A stretch of 64,000 nt of DNA from Anisakis pegreffii (GCA_035041965.1 JAPYMA010000110.1:186001-250000); one strand, 5' to 3'. Shown: positions 1-15,265, counted from the first letter of the stretch. The notes: generated by a model from the sequence alone, not told the origin. Made by a program: numbers and translations.

Positions 1-863
1 GTGAATAAAAGAATCGAGATCACCTCTCGTGTACAATAATATTTACTTTTACTTGTTCCTTTTGTTGTGCGAGATCCATTTCTTTCGATCGCAATGGTTT
101 ACGGTTTCCGGCTCAACACTGCTTCGTAGTTTGGTTTTACTCAATTACTGAACTACTCCGAAAAATACAAAAGCTTTTGAATTCATTTGTTTCCACACTA
201 TTAACTAACAATCAACTTCGTAGCGCAGATGAGAAACTCGAATGAAGTTTACATTTCATTCGTATCGAATTCTATTCCTTTTTGTTCCTCTTTTCTGTGA
301 TATCCACTCAAAGCTATGATACTTTGAACAGTGGAAAACACGAACAATAAGAATGCAACAGTTGAATATGCACTCTTTATTCGTGCGATTGATGTAATTG
401 AGTTTAATTTGCATAAGTTGGCCTTGATCTCATCCAGTTAAGTGCTACTTAATGCTGAACTCAAATCAAGTCCTTTCTCTTCCTAGCGTTTTGTGCTTCA
501 GTCAATTGATCTGAACACCGTCTCATATCGTGTACGCCAGTTTTCGTTTTCAGCCACGATTTTTTTGCATAGATTTGTGCTTGTTGGGAAGATTTGCTTT
601 TGGAGTGATTTCTTTTCATAGATATCTGAAGGCGTGTACTAATTTCATAGTTACATTCGGCATCAAACGTGATAATCGTTTTTGCTTGCGAGGCGATTTC
701 CTTGTGCAATGAATGTGGTTGTTCGACGATTTTGATAAGTGACAATATGTTAAGATAAAACAATTGGCAGGCAGGCAATTCGGTTGATTGTTTGTGTGAA
801 TGATTGTTTATAAGTGAATAAATATTGTGAGAGGAAGAGGAGATCAGAGGTGATCTGCGAGCG
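1..863. other. Upstream region of the RhoGEF gene
   Basis: No coding sequence is supported here. The short reading frames present do not resemble any protein family. The stretch just before 864 is purine-rich and would be 5' UTR or promoter if the first exon is right. Confidence 0.35.
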
Positions 864-3800
864 ATGTATTGCGTCGTGCAGAGTGTGCACTCGAATCCTT
901 GTGTTATTCAAGTACGTGCTGCTGCTGCGAACACACCCGTTATTCGTAATATACCCATTTCATTCGTATCGAATGTAAGCTTCTTTCTTCCTCATATGCA
1001 CTTTGAATGCATCTAAGACACTGTATCGAACGCACTACTATGAGTTTAATTGCACTGCTCAATTATGTGCAATCGCACCGATAAGCAACATTGAGCTTTG
1101 CATTCATTGCTGTTGCATTCCTGATGCACATTTCGAAGATTTGTTTCACTATTATTTGGAAAAACCAACTAGATAAGCCAGAATATTTGCCGAAACATCA
1201 GACTACCCTCAAATAGTATCCTTTATCACCAAGCTTTTCTCAGTCTATCGTGCAAAAACTGTCATTGGTCGGTCGAATAGCATGCTACAACACTATCTTC
1301 CAAAACTTACATGTATTATGCTGGATCATTCGATCCGCGAATTCCTTCGATTTGAGTCATAAATTTGAGGTAAAGTGGTAAATTTGCTGGAGCGACCATC
1401 TGATGATTTTATAAACAAATTTGAGACGAAGCGAATTGAAGCACTATTTTGAAAAAATTGACATTCATTCATAACGAACCAATAACTCTCCTTATAATGA
1501 TTCGTCGTTAAGCCGTTTGAACTAACCGAACAATGGGATTATGTTTCGTTGGGACATAAATGAGTCAAACATGAACTAACAAACTATTGAAATGTTTAAG
1601 AGAATTCGGCTAAGTAATCTGAAAATGAATCAAAAACAAAAGCACTCGAGAGAGGCACAACACTGTTGTTGCATGAAAAAAAAAGAGAAGAAGTGATTGG
1701 TTGCATTTTGCGTTCATTTCGCAACATGCTGGTTGCTCGCGAACTCTTATTATGGAAATTTGATCTAGTTATTAAAGCATCAATTCTGGTGAGGCTATAA
1801 ATAGGCATATACTTTCGCTACGCCATTCCAGGGTCATCGTTTGTTATGAATGAGCACACCATCAGGCTTGAGTTCTACAGTTTAATTTAATATGAATCCC
1901 GAAACATCGAACATTTCTGAGACATTGAAGAAACTTGTTGATTATTACTATTTTTTTGTTCGATTTTCTAATGTGTGAAAAAAAATCTTTAAACTTCAGC
2001 CAGCTGGATAAGTTCTAGCTGCATGTATGCATCACAATTGGTCATTGAAAAGTTTACTCAAAATTTTTTGAACTGATTCTTTTGAATACGATTGCTTCAT
2101 TGCGAATGTCTTTCAGGTTAACGATGATCATGACTTCGCAACACGAAAGACATCTTATCAAGAAGTTCAACCGGCCCAAGTAAGATTTTTCATTGATACT
2201 TTTATGGATCTCCTCAAGTCTATTCACACAAGAACAATCTCTCGTTACATTGAAAAAATATAAGTTGATCGAACGTCTGTAAACTGTTTATCTTGGTTAA
2301 AATGTGAACATGCTCAAAATTTGATAGGATGAATCTCCTCGTGTGCATCTTTCTCATAGTCTGATGTTGACGGGTTGAATTGACACGAAATGTTAGATGA
2401 GAAAGGTTTCGGATCATTAGAGTCGTTGGGAATGTGATATTATTTTGCATGAGAACATCTACTTGACTCAGTTTCTGTTACACGATCAACTCCGAACGCA
2501 GTTGGACGTAAATACGTAAATCATAAACATTTTGTGATACAAAACACTCGAATTAGTTCTGAATGATTTTATTATGGTTACAATTAAAAACAAATTGCTT
2601 TGAGTGCTATTGTGAGGATGATGAGGGTGAACGATTCACTCACTTTTCACATTATGACTTGTAAAATGGTCATTGCGATTTTTTTGACGAACGCATAAAT
2701 TCTACGGTTTTAATGTGACTGTTGGTAGTATTGAATAAAAACCGGCTGAAGCATATTGATCGTATGTGATCGAAATATCGTTCAGATCGACGTATTGCAG
2801 TAATAAGTGAAAATTGATGAACATTTGCGTACTATTATTTGATCGTAAATCGCTTATTACTTTCCTTAAATGCCGGTTGAAATTGATGGTTTGCATTGAA
2901 GGATCAAAACATAATTGTTGTGTTTGGAACATTCAGCACATTTATCCATAATCCTCACATCTTCACTTCCGTTTATGATTATAATAATTTGAAGTGAGTC
3001 GAAATAAAATTTACGATTCACAAATCTTGCGTTTATTTTGTGCATTCCGATGTAAATAAGTTGTTAGTCAAAATCGGCCTTTTTCACTTCGGATAGTTTG
3101 TTGTGAATTATGACAAGTATTATAGTAATTCAAAAATTTTTGAGACACTGCTTAAGCGGTTTTGGCAATTGTATGCATATTGCTGAATTTTTACGTTCAC
3201 ACACACACATCTCTTTAGCATAACAATCCCAACCAAAGCGATTCGTGATTTGAGAGGATCCAATGTGACAGAATCACTTTACCGAAATCAGTTCAGTATG
3301 ACCTCTCCACAAAAGGAGTGTCACTAAGAGTAAGAATTGAACTGAGAAGTTGATTCACTTAATATTTTCTCCCAGGAAATTGCACATTACAGATATGTGA
3401 TGAGGTCGATGTTTTGATATGCAAATTTGTGATTATTCACTGACACATATTCGCAGCGTACACGAGGTTTGTGATATGCTGTTCAGATGATCACGCTCTG
3501 ATTACTCTGATGTATGATCGATTGATCACATTCAGTAAACCGTGTTTTATGATTGCAATCCTTTTGGTAACCGTTCGAATGAATACATTCAATGAAACGA
3601 AAATAAATAAGTGAAATGAGGCACAATACAATCGGAAAAACATCGAAGTTTTGGCAAACACGGATTATTGCGACTTGTTGTTTTCTCCAATTTTGTTTCG
3701 GCAAATTTTTATTCACGGCGAAAACGGCAAAACTTGGTATGATGCTACGAATTCACGAATCCCTACAAACTGAAATCCTTACAAACAGATTATTCCTGGT

Positions 3801-6800
3801 TTCAAGCACAGCTTAAGCCCTCGCGAATGAGACTGAGGAATTGGATTAATTACGATTCTGTTGGAGATGCTGAAGCGAGAACAAATTTGCTGTTCATTTG
3901 AGATACTAAGTTAGAAGCGATAAATAAACATAAGAGTAAAACGTCGTTAGGGGAGCTGATAATTCAGCAAAATAATCGCAATTTAAAGCGCTTAAGATAT
4001 TGAAGTACTTTCCGATTGAAGTGACATTTGCACAAATCAAATACTTAAGTTAATGAGATGGTTAGTTGAAGAATCGCCTAATGAAAAAAATTTTGAGGTG
4101 TTACTTAGGATGCGAATGATATGTTTTCACTGATTTCGTTTCGAGAACGCATCTTATTCACTGTCACTTTAGATTATTTAGTCGATATTTACAAGGCAAA
4201 TTCATTTGAGAAATTTGAGTGAGCATTCATGATGGAATGTGACAAAGTACAACAGACATGTGTCATCAATCTGATGGATGATGCCACGAAGCCAACTAAA
4301 TCTGAAACATATGACGTAAATAATGAGTGAAACTGATTGATATAAGAGTTCCTTGATGCTGATGCACTAACGAGCAGAGTTCAGTGATTTAGTTGCGTTT
4401 TTGCGTTGAAGAGTTAAATTGATTAAATTAGTTCTGCTGATGAATCAACTGTCTATCTGAACCAGAGTATATGAATTCTTGCTCTCGTTGTCAGCTTTTG
4501 CTGAAAATAAACCATCTGATTTGAAACAGAGCAGGTATGGGAAAGGAAGTTGCAAATTTTCGGATAAACTCATCAAATACGAACAGTATTCCGATGCGTT
4601 TTTGAGATATTTCATTGTGAAGTTGTTTCCACAAACAAATAATACGACTCATTTTAATTCTAGACCATCAGCCTAGCATCGAAAGCAAAATATTTGCACG
4701 TTTTTGCTATGCTTATCGAGAATTTCATCGAATTGAACCATTTGCTGACGCAATAATCACTGAAAATTGCCAAGTGAGATATCTATCGTTCGTGTTTGGA
4801 TTCTTGAATCGTCTAAAATCAACACATCAGTCATTGACTATCACCGTTTCAAAATTGCTATCCTAAAACAAACCTGTAATTGCACTTCTTCGAATGTCTT
4901 CACAGAAGTGGTTCAAATCATTCGCATTTGGTCGTTGCAATTTTTGCTTCGACTTCATCCTCCATGAAGCGTTCAGATACACAAAGGCATGTAAGTTACG
5001 TCGTGTTGAATCGTTGATTGAAATCGTTAAAAAAGCGATGAATGTTGTGAAATTAGGCTTAGGGTTGTTGTTACCGATAACGAGTCATCCAATGCAACGT
5101 TATTGTTGTTCCATACATCTGCGACTTGATAATCATACAGTTATTGTAATTGGCGATTCAAGCCCCACGAATGGATGAGATTTGTACGAATTGAATGTTT
5201 TCTGATCGAAAATGCAACATTCGTTTGTGCTTTTATTGCTGAGAGATTCGTTCGATGAGTTGCAAAAAGTTGGATTCGGTGCTCTTTCACAGCATTTCCA
5301 TCTCATTCTTGCTATTCTTGTTTAAGTCTTAATATGTCCGCTATCCCTATAGAATGATCACAATGTATAGATTCTATATAAGATTCCTTACCCAGTATTT
5401 TTCTCAATAAGAGAAGATTGAAAGCAACAAGGCAAAATTTACGAAAAGCGTAGTGCTGCACTCTTGCAGAAGTGAGCAGTGCTCTTGCTCCAAAAGAGCC
5501 ACTAGCATGTGCAATCGAAGTATTTCAGTGACAGTGAATAATTTCTAGCTAAAATTGCTCAGAATTAAATGTCACATTGATATGAACGATTTGTTGAACT
5601 TCCTCAGCCGTTGATGTGCCATTATTCCGTATTTGCTCTGCGACTGGTACAATGAACAATCTTTAAGTGTTTTTTTTGTTGTTAACATCGTCAGCAGAAA
5701 AAGGAATATGGACGATGAGAATGTCGTAAAGGATTAGGAAAACTACAATCAGATTAAAGTAGATCTGTTCAAATGCTTCAAAATGATGTTTGCAATATTT
5801 CATGTTGAAAAAAGCGTTTCGTGATGTAACTCTACTTTTCACACCTACGAATCGCACTGACTATTCACACAAATCGAAGATAAAAACGAAATTGAGATGA
5901 CACAAAATTGTTTCGAACGAAAAACGTCAGCGTTTACATTATCGTTGAGGACACCAAAGTGATTTTTCGCCACTTTTTTCGTTCTTCTTAAATTGACTGC
6001 AAACAATTGCAGACGTGAAATTTGCGTGACGAATCGATACATAGAACGCATCTACCTGATTGCACACACTTTGATTTTTGCGATGTGCTTGAATGTTATT
6101 AACTATTTTATGCATTCAACATTTTAACAGCCCCAGTGAAAGCTTACCCTTCATTCGGAATCACATCAGACGTTTACAAGTATTGCAAAAGCAACAATAG
6201 AAAGAGTTTCTGGATATAAAGTGTATTGTTTCTTAATTGTACGAAATAAAATATTTCAACAATGAAGCTGTATAGGAGGCATTTTAATTAAGAACCAGTG
6301 GGTAATTTGATACTAAAATATTCATCAGAACATGAATATCTTCAGTGAGAAGTTTTCCGATGTTCTGGGCCTATGCAACGGATCTAAATGCAGTTTTCGC
6401 ATCAAATTATTGCAATTTTCATATAAAATTATTAGATGCCATATGAGCTATCATATCTCACATAATCCGCATGCGACTCCATCATCAATGTTGAGGTAGT
6501 TCGTATTTGAGTGGGCTGATCGTTGTTATCAAATTCCCTTCAGAAGACCTTTTGAGCATTGCTCTCCTTAACAGAAGAAGTGTTCATTTATCCAAAGGAT
6601 GTTTTTAGATCGTTGATGTTTTATTCTTTTTTCCACGGATACACGAATGCATTCGATTGAGATAAAGCATCTTGATTTCATATGGTTGGATATGAGAGCG
6701 ATAAAATTGATGATGATGCATATTATGAGATCGTAGATTGACTTTCAGATGTTTATTGTCTCCATTGTTGGTGTAAGTCTTCTAAAAAGTCAATTCCAAC

Positions 6801-9800
6801 AGCAGTCAAATCGATATTCACTTCGAATGAATCACTGTCCATAATAGTCTTTGAGAGAAAAGAGCCAAATAAATATGATTTTATTACCAATACCATTGTG
6901 CTGTGAGCGTATTAATGGGATTCCGTTCCGCATATTAAATATTTTCACTCAATCCTCATGGGTTGTTAGTCGTTCACAATAGTTGGAGCATAGTTGAATG
7001 ATGGGAATCGTTATAACATTGCAAGCATTTATTTGTGTTAAACTTTTGTGCTCTAACCAATTGTTTAATGATCGGTCATTCATATCTTTTCGAACATGTT
7101 GAAGTCCGAAGATAACTAATGCGCTAGATGAGCTTGTCTGAGTTTGAAAAGCGACGGATTTTGGTGCTTTGCTGCATCCTGTTTGTGCAAATTGATGTCA
7201 TTTCCATCAATTCCAGCGATAATGGCCCTTTGGGGTTACCAATATGAAGTGCAAATTTGCTCTCTGTAGGGGAACAGATCAGTAGTTGCGCATCATCCTG
7301 AAGCATATATCAGACCGTGCAAGTTCGCAAGACACACAAACAGAATAGAGCATCGCCGGATTTACGTTATAAGCAATGGTTTGTAGGTTTGTTATCCACC
7401 CAAAACTGTCACCTTCCTCATGATTCAGTATCTCCAAACGAGATCTTTGACTAAAAAAAACGCATCTCGTAGCAGTGGTAAACTTTCAGAAATCACCGAC
7501 GACATACCGTCTTCAATGTGTTAATCGGATTATGTTCTGTGCCCTTTTTGTCCACCTAAATCAGTCATTAGTATTATGCTAATCGCAAGCTGAAAACTTA
7601 CAAGATTTTGCATGACATCATATACACTAAATTGAAATGCAAAGCAAAAAGTAGAAGCGGAAGTGATTATTGCATAAATGAATGCAAGTTAATATCACAG
7701 GAATGGAAGTAGTTTTGGCTGGCTGTGCTGCAAAAGAAAGTTTGTGAATTCATTTATGTAGAGAACAGCCGTTTGGGTGGTACTCTAGCTAGTGAGCATT
7801 AAACGTAGAATACAAACAACACAATGTGCATTGTGCCCAAATGAGAGAATCGAGTCTCACCGAATGAGTGTGTCCATCGTTTCATATCCGTATTCAGTTC
7901 TTTGCTAAACTGTTTTATACTCTGTCATTTGGAGAGATATTGCTGCTTTCACCGGTTGTTCTTAATCATACATTATTGATAGCATATGGAAGATGAGCGT
8001 TATATACACCATTAGTGATCGAATATCCGTAATTGCTTGCGCTAGATTTATCTTTTCTGCATATTACCTGTTCAGTGATTTCTCAGAATCAGTTGAACGC
8101 TTGTTGTTTCAGTATGTCTGTGTGTGTTTCATTCGATCAGTGAGCACCACCCATACAAGCTGAACTTATCGTGAAGTAGCTGAAACTGACTTGTTTCGCA
8201 ATGTCATCGTCAATCATTCTCATTCGTCGTTATTGAACGAACGCTTTCTGATAGGATTGAACCTAGCAGACTAGAGAATAACTGAAGTGATTTATTTTCC
8301 TCATTGCCAGCGAACTGGAAGCATTCTTTTAACGTTTTAGCGTATTGATGACAATGGTACGATTGGCCGTTATCGAAGAAGTAAGTTTCGAATGTGATGA
8401 TCGATTCTGAATTCTCTTGCATTCACTCTTCACTATTGCAAACTCACAACTGCTAGAGTATGAATGTTATGTATGAATGCAGTCTCCTCTTGATTAGCAA
8501 GTAACTGAATTCATTTGTGTAAAAATGCATCCTGCGAGACGCTTCATTAACCTCATGCGACTGTTTTTCATCGACTCTTTTTATGGAGCGGACATTTGAT
8601 GGAAACGTCTGTGTGCATTTTGGAATGTCAACAAAAATGTAAATTAGGGATTATAGTTGTAAGCTGTGATAATAAGAACCGTTGCGTACCATCTTTTGAA
8701 TTGCCAGGGGCTCGGTAGTTTCAGTGTGCTACCGCTTGAAGTGGTTGAAGCAGTGATAAACGTATTGATTTGATCTTAATGTTTCTGTGGTTTTCATCGA
8801 GTGTATGATCGCTCATGGATTAGATTTGAACATGTTTACACAAGGGAACACATGCAGATTTGTTTGTCGGCGATAGCATTGTTGGATATTAGTAAGTGCA
8901 CAACGTTTCAAATTTCACTTTCGATCGATAAGAGATATTTGAGATTCGATTAATTATTCATTATTGCGATTTCGAGTTGTCGTCACATTTGTGAAGCTCG
9001 ATTTTCCGTCCTCAAATATAATGTTTATTCAAGCAGACATTATCGCACTCGTCAGCGAGCAAATTGCTTGCGTGTTCTATAACATTTACAGCAGATGTTT
9101 TGTTACAAATCAGTAAAAACCATTATTAATGTGCTTCTGAGAGAAAATGAATCCAATGAAATTAATCTACTCCAAAAGCGAATTTTCAAAAAATGCACAG
9201 ATATGATTGATCAGTGAAATTTCTAAAAATGCAAATGAAAATCAACACTGTTTGTTTCATTGCTCATCACTGATCATGCGTCATGTAGTGCGACGGGGAA
9301 ATTTTCCGCAATCTCATCAGTAATAATCTTTAAACGTTTAGGATTATCGGGTTTTGAATCAGTGGAATATGAGATATGAAATAAAGAACTTAAAATATGG
9401 ATTCAATCGTTTAGCTTTTATTCAAATTAGAGATATAATTTCTGGACTGAATGAGAATTTTAAGAGATAATTTATGTGCTCGCTAGCTTACAGTGAGAAT
9501 CTCGGGGCTATTAATCAACGAATCTACCATTTGAGAATCTTTTCATCGTTTATCGGCATTGAGAATTGTGCAATGCGCATTATGAATCAGTGTTTGCTTC
9601 ATTCGATATCAATTTGGATGATTGAAATGGATGAATTGCTTCTGTTCCATCTGCTCTTGCAATTAGTCATGTTTGATATTCATAATTCAAATAATTTCCG
9701 CAAAATTCATTGCGCATAATGAATATGGTTTAAAGTTACGCTGGAAATTCAATACAATAAATCTTATGGAGTGCGTTTAGAAGAACAGTTTGATGGGTTA

Positions 9801-12800
9801 TCTTTCAGACGCATACCATAAAGTCATGTAATGTGCTCATAGAGATTTATTATGCATCAAGTTAGTGTTATGAATGAATGCGGAATCATTGAGAGTACAT
9901 ACTAACTGTAAGTAGAGTTTTAAAAAAAGTAAAGTAAACAAAAGGAGAAGAGCATTTGAAGAATGCATTTCTTAATGATTGCGGTCAATTTCAGTTGATT
10001 TTTTTTCAGTTAGAATTACCAGAACGATTGGTGCGTTCCTCGAGAGCACAGAATGGTAAAGAAAGACGATCCAAAAGTCAGCCAATTCATTCACCAATCC
10101 ACATCGATAGCGATGATGAATATGGTATGATTTGTGGTCTTGCAGTTTCGTTCACGGAATCATACACATAATAACATAATCAGTGCTTGTCATTTCAATT
10201 AAAGATTCCATTTTATCACGCAAAATTATTGCATTTCTTGTTTCCATGAAACTTCAATCACCGGAAATTTTTTTGCTGATGTAAAAGCAGACAGCAGCAG
10301 GCACTAGAGGTTCAAAAAAAAAACGAGTGCACTTCGATCGAAAAAGCAACTGCACTATAAATGAATTGTAGACATGACTGAATAGATTATCTGAATTCGT
10401 GTCTCATGATGGAGTTTCGATTATTGCGATCAACTTAATGGCACGATTCGATCTGAAATGAAAAACCACTTTTGTTCCCAAATCGCGCACGATTTGACGT
10501 CATCATTAGTGATTTTTTTGCTAACCACACTGAGATGAAAATCGAATGAATTTCAATCCAAATTCAGTCAGCAACATTCCGATGTTCCCTTTTGGAAATT
10601 GACTTACTCAAGTTAATCTAATTTCATTCAGACGTTTCACAAACGCATCTCGAAGAAAGCTACTAACATACCATTTCAGATACTAACTATTTGAAATGAA
10701 TTTGTATGAGTGCGAGAGCACGAAAATGAATCTTTTTTCATAAGAATGAGAAAGAATTTCTTACGAATTTTTTTCATGAAAATGAATCTTCCATTTTTTT
10801 CATAACGCCTCATGAAATCATCCAGTTCATAAGAGCGACTGAGATGCGATAGATATAATCAACTGTTTGTTTCTATTCTGAAAATAGTCAAGCATTATTA
10901 AATGCATTCACGACGTTTTTCACCGATATTTTTAGCAAAATCATCAATTTCTCAAGATAACCATCGTCAAAAGCGTAATAATCGAAATCAATAATCATCA
11001 CAGTCACGATCAATGAATGCTCCATTTCCAACCTAATGAATGCTCAACTATCCTTTAAAACAAAATAACACACATATTGAGCAATATCGCAGTGAACACA
11101 TGGTATATTTAAATAGCAAAATAGCCAATTCTGCTGGATTTTCATTGGAATTCGTCAGATTTTCGCTCTAAAATTCGTTTCGGTTTGTTGGCAGGAGAGC
11201 ATTGCGCTTGTATAATAAAAGAGTTCTAGTAGATTTCTTCTGGAGTACAATAACAAAATACAGGACAACATGTCGCGATGCCGAGAATGAAAGGATAATA
11301 CATCCCTATTTATGTCAGCTAAATAAGTAAAATTTAGACGGACCATCGAATCATCTGTCGCGAATGGATGCAGTCACATTCTACAATGTGTCTGGTGAAT
11401 CAGAAGGGTCATCTTCGAAGGATAGGAGTTATCGAAGTTCAGTGCATAGCACAACGTCCTCAATGACCACGTCGAGTACAGTTTCCAGCAACGATGAACA
11501 AGTGAGTATTGCATCATCAGTGACATCTCGTTGATCGTTGTGTTCGCTTTTTCAGAGCTTGATGAGTGCTGAAGCAACATGGGACCATGTTGCCATTTTA
11601 CCAGACGAATTGCCATTCGCTGCCGGTGATATAATTAATGTTCTCGACTACTCATCTCATTCGGAGTTATGGTACGGCAGCTGCCGTGACAGAACTGGAT
11701 GGTTCCCTTCATCTCACGTTCGGGTGAGTTAGTTCTGTTACTTTGAAGTATTATTCCTCACTTACAACGAAGACATTCAGTAGCTTTCCGTGCATCAATT
11801 ATTTAGCAAATGGGCACAAGAGCTAGCATGTTTCATCGTTAACATATTTCAACTGCGCTATGATCGTTTTGCAATATTTCATAGAGCATACATTCTATAG
11901 AGAGAGTATATCTTTGATCGTGAATCCGGAAGTTGCAGATAATCAATCGAAATCCCGTGTCACAACCTTCTACTTCCGACGATTTTCCACCATCGATGCG
12001 GGCACTTCGCACTAAGATAGTTCAGGAGTTGATGTCGACTGAACGAGATTACGTGGATCTTCTTCAAAATCTTGTTCAAGTGAGAATATTAGAACACTTC
12101 CATCCTGACTTGTCGATGAAAATTCATAAGTATATTCGAGCGAGAGATTTGGTTTCCACATTAAATTCAGTAGTGCATTATAAAACACAAAGGTACTGAA
12201 GCAACTTTTGTCACTGAATATCTCTTTTTGCATTAAGATTGTCGCGTTTATTTTGAATTGCTTCCTTTTGCGTATCCCCACATTGCTTTGGTCACGCAAC
12301 TGCACTGATTCATTGAGTGCAATCATTCGATTTGCTTACTGAAAGCTGTGTTGTCATATTGTTGCATGAATTAAGAATGGTCTTAAGGGATTTGTGGAAC
12401 AAACTCGACGGCGGACAGAAATGTTCACATCATCAAATATTCAGCGGATATTCGGCAATCTCGAAGCAATCTACTCATTGCACTCAAAGTTTCTGAGAGA
12501 ACTTGAACTAGCCTACAACCAGAAGGCACCTGAGAATTCGTGTGTAGGTACCACTTTCCTCAGAAATGTAAGTTTTTGATGTATTCAATTCCATTTGCTT
12601 TCCTAATTTGTTTATTATCATTAAGACCAATCAGTTATTGTTCATTAGTTTATTTGTTTACTCATTTGCTCACAATAGTAACGTGTCACCTTTATATTTG
12701 CTCGATATTTTTGAATATATGTTTTAATGTTACCTCTCGATTTCTTACTATTTGAACGATTGCTTCTAATTTCTAAGAAATTTGTTTGATTATCAGTGTT

Positions 12801-15265
12801 CAAAATTATTCCAGCGATCGAACTTCTCGATATACTCTGATTATTGTAACAACAGACCTGTTTCATGTGCTGAACTGGCCACTTTAGGTGATAAACCTCA
12901 TTATCATCAATTTTTCGAGGTTAGTAATGTTGCATGACTTTCTTATCATTCGACTATCCTTTATATCTTAAAAGGTTTTACGGAGGAAAATTACTTCGAA
13001 AGTTCATAATTGCTGTTAACGAACCTGACGCATTCATTTTTAGATCAATGAAATTAAAATCCCTCATCTTTTCTGAGAAATACAGGTGAGTGCAAGTTAA
13101 TTGAATAATCATCATTAGAGTAACTCATTTTCAGGCTTGTCGACTTCTCAGAGGGATGCCCAAGCTTACTTTAGAAGGATTTTTATTGACACCTGTGCAA
13201 AGGATATGCCGGTATCCGCTTCAGCTAACCGAATTACTCAAAGCCACACCATTGTCTCATCTCGACCGCGAACCCGTTCAGGTCATTTTACGATCTTGTT
13301 TATCAATTAACAAGTATGCTTATATCCAGTGAATAACTAACGACTAAAACACCTATTCAGTCACTCCCATTCCCGCCCGCTATCAGTTTTATTAATTTCT
13401 GTCATGATCAAAATTACAATCTTCATCACAATTCGCTTAAACATTTGACATTGATGTTGATTACATTATTTTCCTTCATCAGTATGATTTTTAATCTCAC
13501 AATTCGGTAGCGTATAGTTTTAAATTGTTGTTGTCCAGGGCATGTCCAAACCATTCGCGTGACCCGTTAAATTGAATCGGGTGTTTTTTTCAGTCGATTT
13601 CGGGTATTTAAAATTGATATAATTAAAGGCTGCTGCGGCTGCGATGAAAAGTGTAGCAGCATTGATTAATGAGAAGAAGAGGCGTTTGGAAAGTCTTCAA
13701 AAAATCGCTCTCTGGCAACGAAACGTTGAAGGATGGCAGGTAATTTGTTAATTGCATTCATATCAGTGATTCATTAATCGAATGTTTCACAAAACCATCC
13801 AAAATCTGCGTTGAACACATTCGGCATCGCTCAATCAGCATAACTTTCATATTGCTCACAAAAAGCAAATCAAAAAATGTGATATCTTTCAAACATGTAA
13901 ACCTTGACCGATATTCTTATCTTGATGAAATCTTCTCAGTTTGTTTTCCATTGTTTGTCAGTGTGCTTGAACAGCTTACGATATTAAAATATCCTCGTGG
14001 GATTAAGCATTAAATTGTTGAATATAATGTTGAAATAGTTGAATACTCTTAAAGGAGAACAGTTGTAGTATAACAGTTTCATAGCAGTTGAACGTACTTT
14101 CATGTCAATACAAACCTTGAAACGATTTATGACCATATGTTGATAATTGCACAAGCTCGTTCAGGGACCTGATCTTGTCGAAACGAACAGTCGAATGGAA
14201 TGCAGTGGTGAAGTGTCATGTCGATGTATTGCCGCTGGCTCTTTGCTATGGCATAAAGATGTATTATTGTTTTTGTTTGATCAATCGATTGTGATTTGTA
14301 AAAAGGATATTATCAAAAAGAATCATTATCTGTTTCGAGATCGAATCTCTCTTAACTCAGCCACGTTCATCGATTGCTTCGATGGTAAAGGTTCGTTCAC
14401 CATTCACTCACTCTTCCCAGTGTCGTTCGTCTTTCAATTTGATCACTGCTTAATCCAATTAGTTTTCAAAGATTGTAAGTTCGAGGTATCCATTACGACT
14501 ATCAGACTCGATTCGTATGTGTGCACAATGTTCAGCAGTTGATCGTGTTCCTTCACACTTTCGCATTAATTTTTTTGAATACTACTTTACAGCAAAATTG
14601 CTCATTGTCAGCATTCTATTGTTGAATCCTATGCGATGTAATTATATAATAGTTGCAGTGCGAATGAATAGCCTCATAATTCTTCACGAAACGCATTTTT
14701 ACACACCATTTCACTAATCCACCTTCCCCGTCTAACCACCTATGCAAATTTATATTGATTTGCGAAATTTAATAATTTCGAGATTATCTGTGGCGATCTT
14801 ACTGCACACAGAATTAAATTCTGCAATGTGTGATGAAAATGAGAGCATTCATTGAAGATTTTTCGTATGGAATAACTCTGAAAAATTCGTGGAAATTGGT
14901 AACCACCGGTAAAGAGTATATATTTTCGTGTCGGGATAAGGCATCTAAGCTGGAGTGGGTTGATCACATGCGAAGACGTATCAGTGGTTCACCACCAACA
15001 CAAGATGAACAGAGGCTTGTTCGTGATACCCTCTGTGGTATATCAGGTGAATCTTAGCTGACTTTACTCCGTTTGTTATTCATTCATAATTTTCCATCTG
15101 CTTCATTTTAAACGAACTCGTTTCATCAAAAAAACAATCTCCGTTTTCGTTTTCGACCTTCGACCTTAAATTTCAGCTTCGCAAAAGTTGTTTCAGAGTG
15201 GTCTCGAGAGTAGTATTACAGGGCTTCCCAGCACTAAAAGATTGATGCTAAAATATCAAATTTAG
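864..15265 (+). CDS. RhoGEF, SH3-DH-PH (collybistin/Asef-like)
   Basis: Guanine-nucleotide exchange factor for Rho-family GTPases at the membrane/cytoskeleton. Thirteen exons keep phase: 864-911, 2117-2179, 10010-10124, 11338-11501, 11556-11723, 11939-12079, 12388-12567, 12815-12919, 13135-13281, 13629-13739, 14165-14390, 14858-15046, 15177-15265, about 581 aa. The SH3 domain (residues 131-186) has ATWDHVAILPDELPF and ends GWFPSSHVR. The DH domain (about 200-410) contains ELMSTERDYVDLL, IFGNLEAIYSL, SIYSDYCNN and TPVQRICRYPL. The PH domain (about 415-550) includes LLFLFDQSIVICKKD and ends LEWVDHMRR. Domain order and these motifs match collybistin (ARHGEF9)/Asef rather than ephexins, which put SH3 last. 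An in-frame ATG at 11364 is a possible alternative start if the first three exons are not used. The acceptors at 12814 and 14857 were chosen to match family spacing, and the one at 14857 is not pyrimidine-rich. The first two exons are inferred from phase only. The family is certain to me; the exact paralogue is not. Confidence 0.9.
912..2116 (+). other. First intron of the RhoGEF gene (inferred)
   Basis: It runs from a gtacgt donor to a TTTCAG acceptor. No coding signal was found. Its existence depends on the two small 5' exons being real. Confidence 0.4.
2180..10009 (+). other. Long intron of the RhoGEF gene
   Basis: This 7.8 kb stretch separates the second and third modelled RhoGEF exons. 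I see no conserved protein in it on either strand. It holds possible alternative first exons, each an ATG followed by a strong donor: 8348-8380 (11 codons, then gtaagt) and 4964-4990 (9 codons, then gtaagt). Both end in phase 0, as the exon at 10010 requires. Nothing else stands out. Confidence 0.55.
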
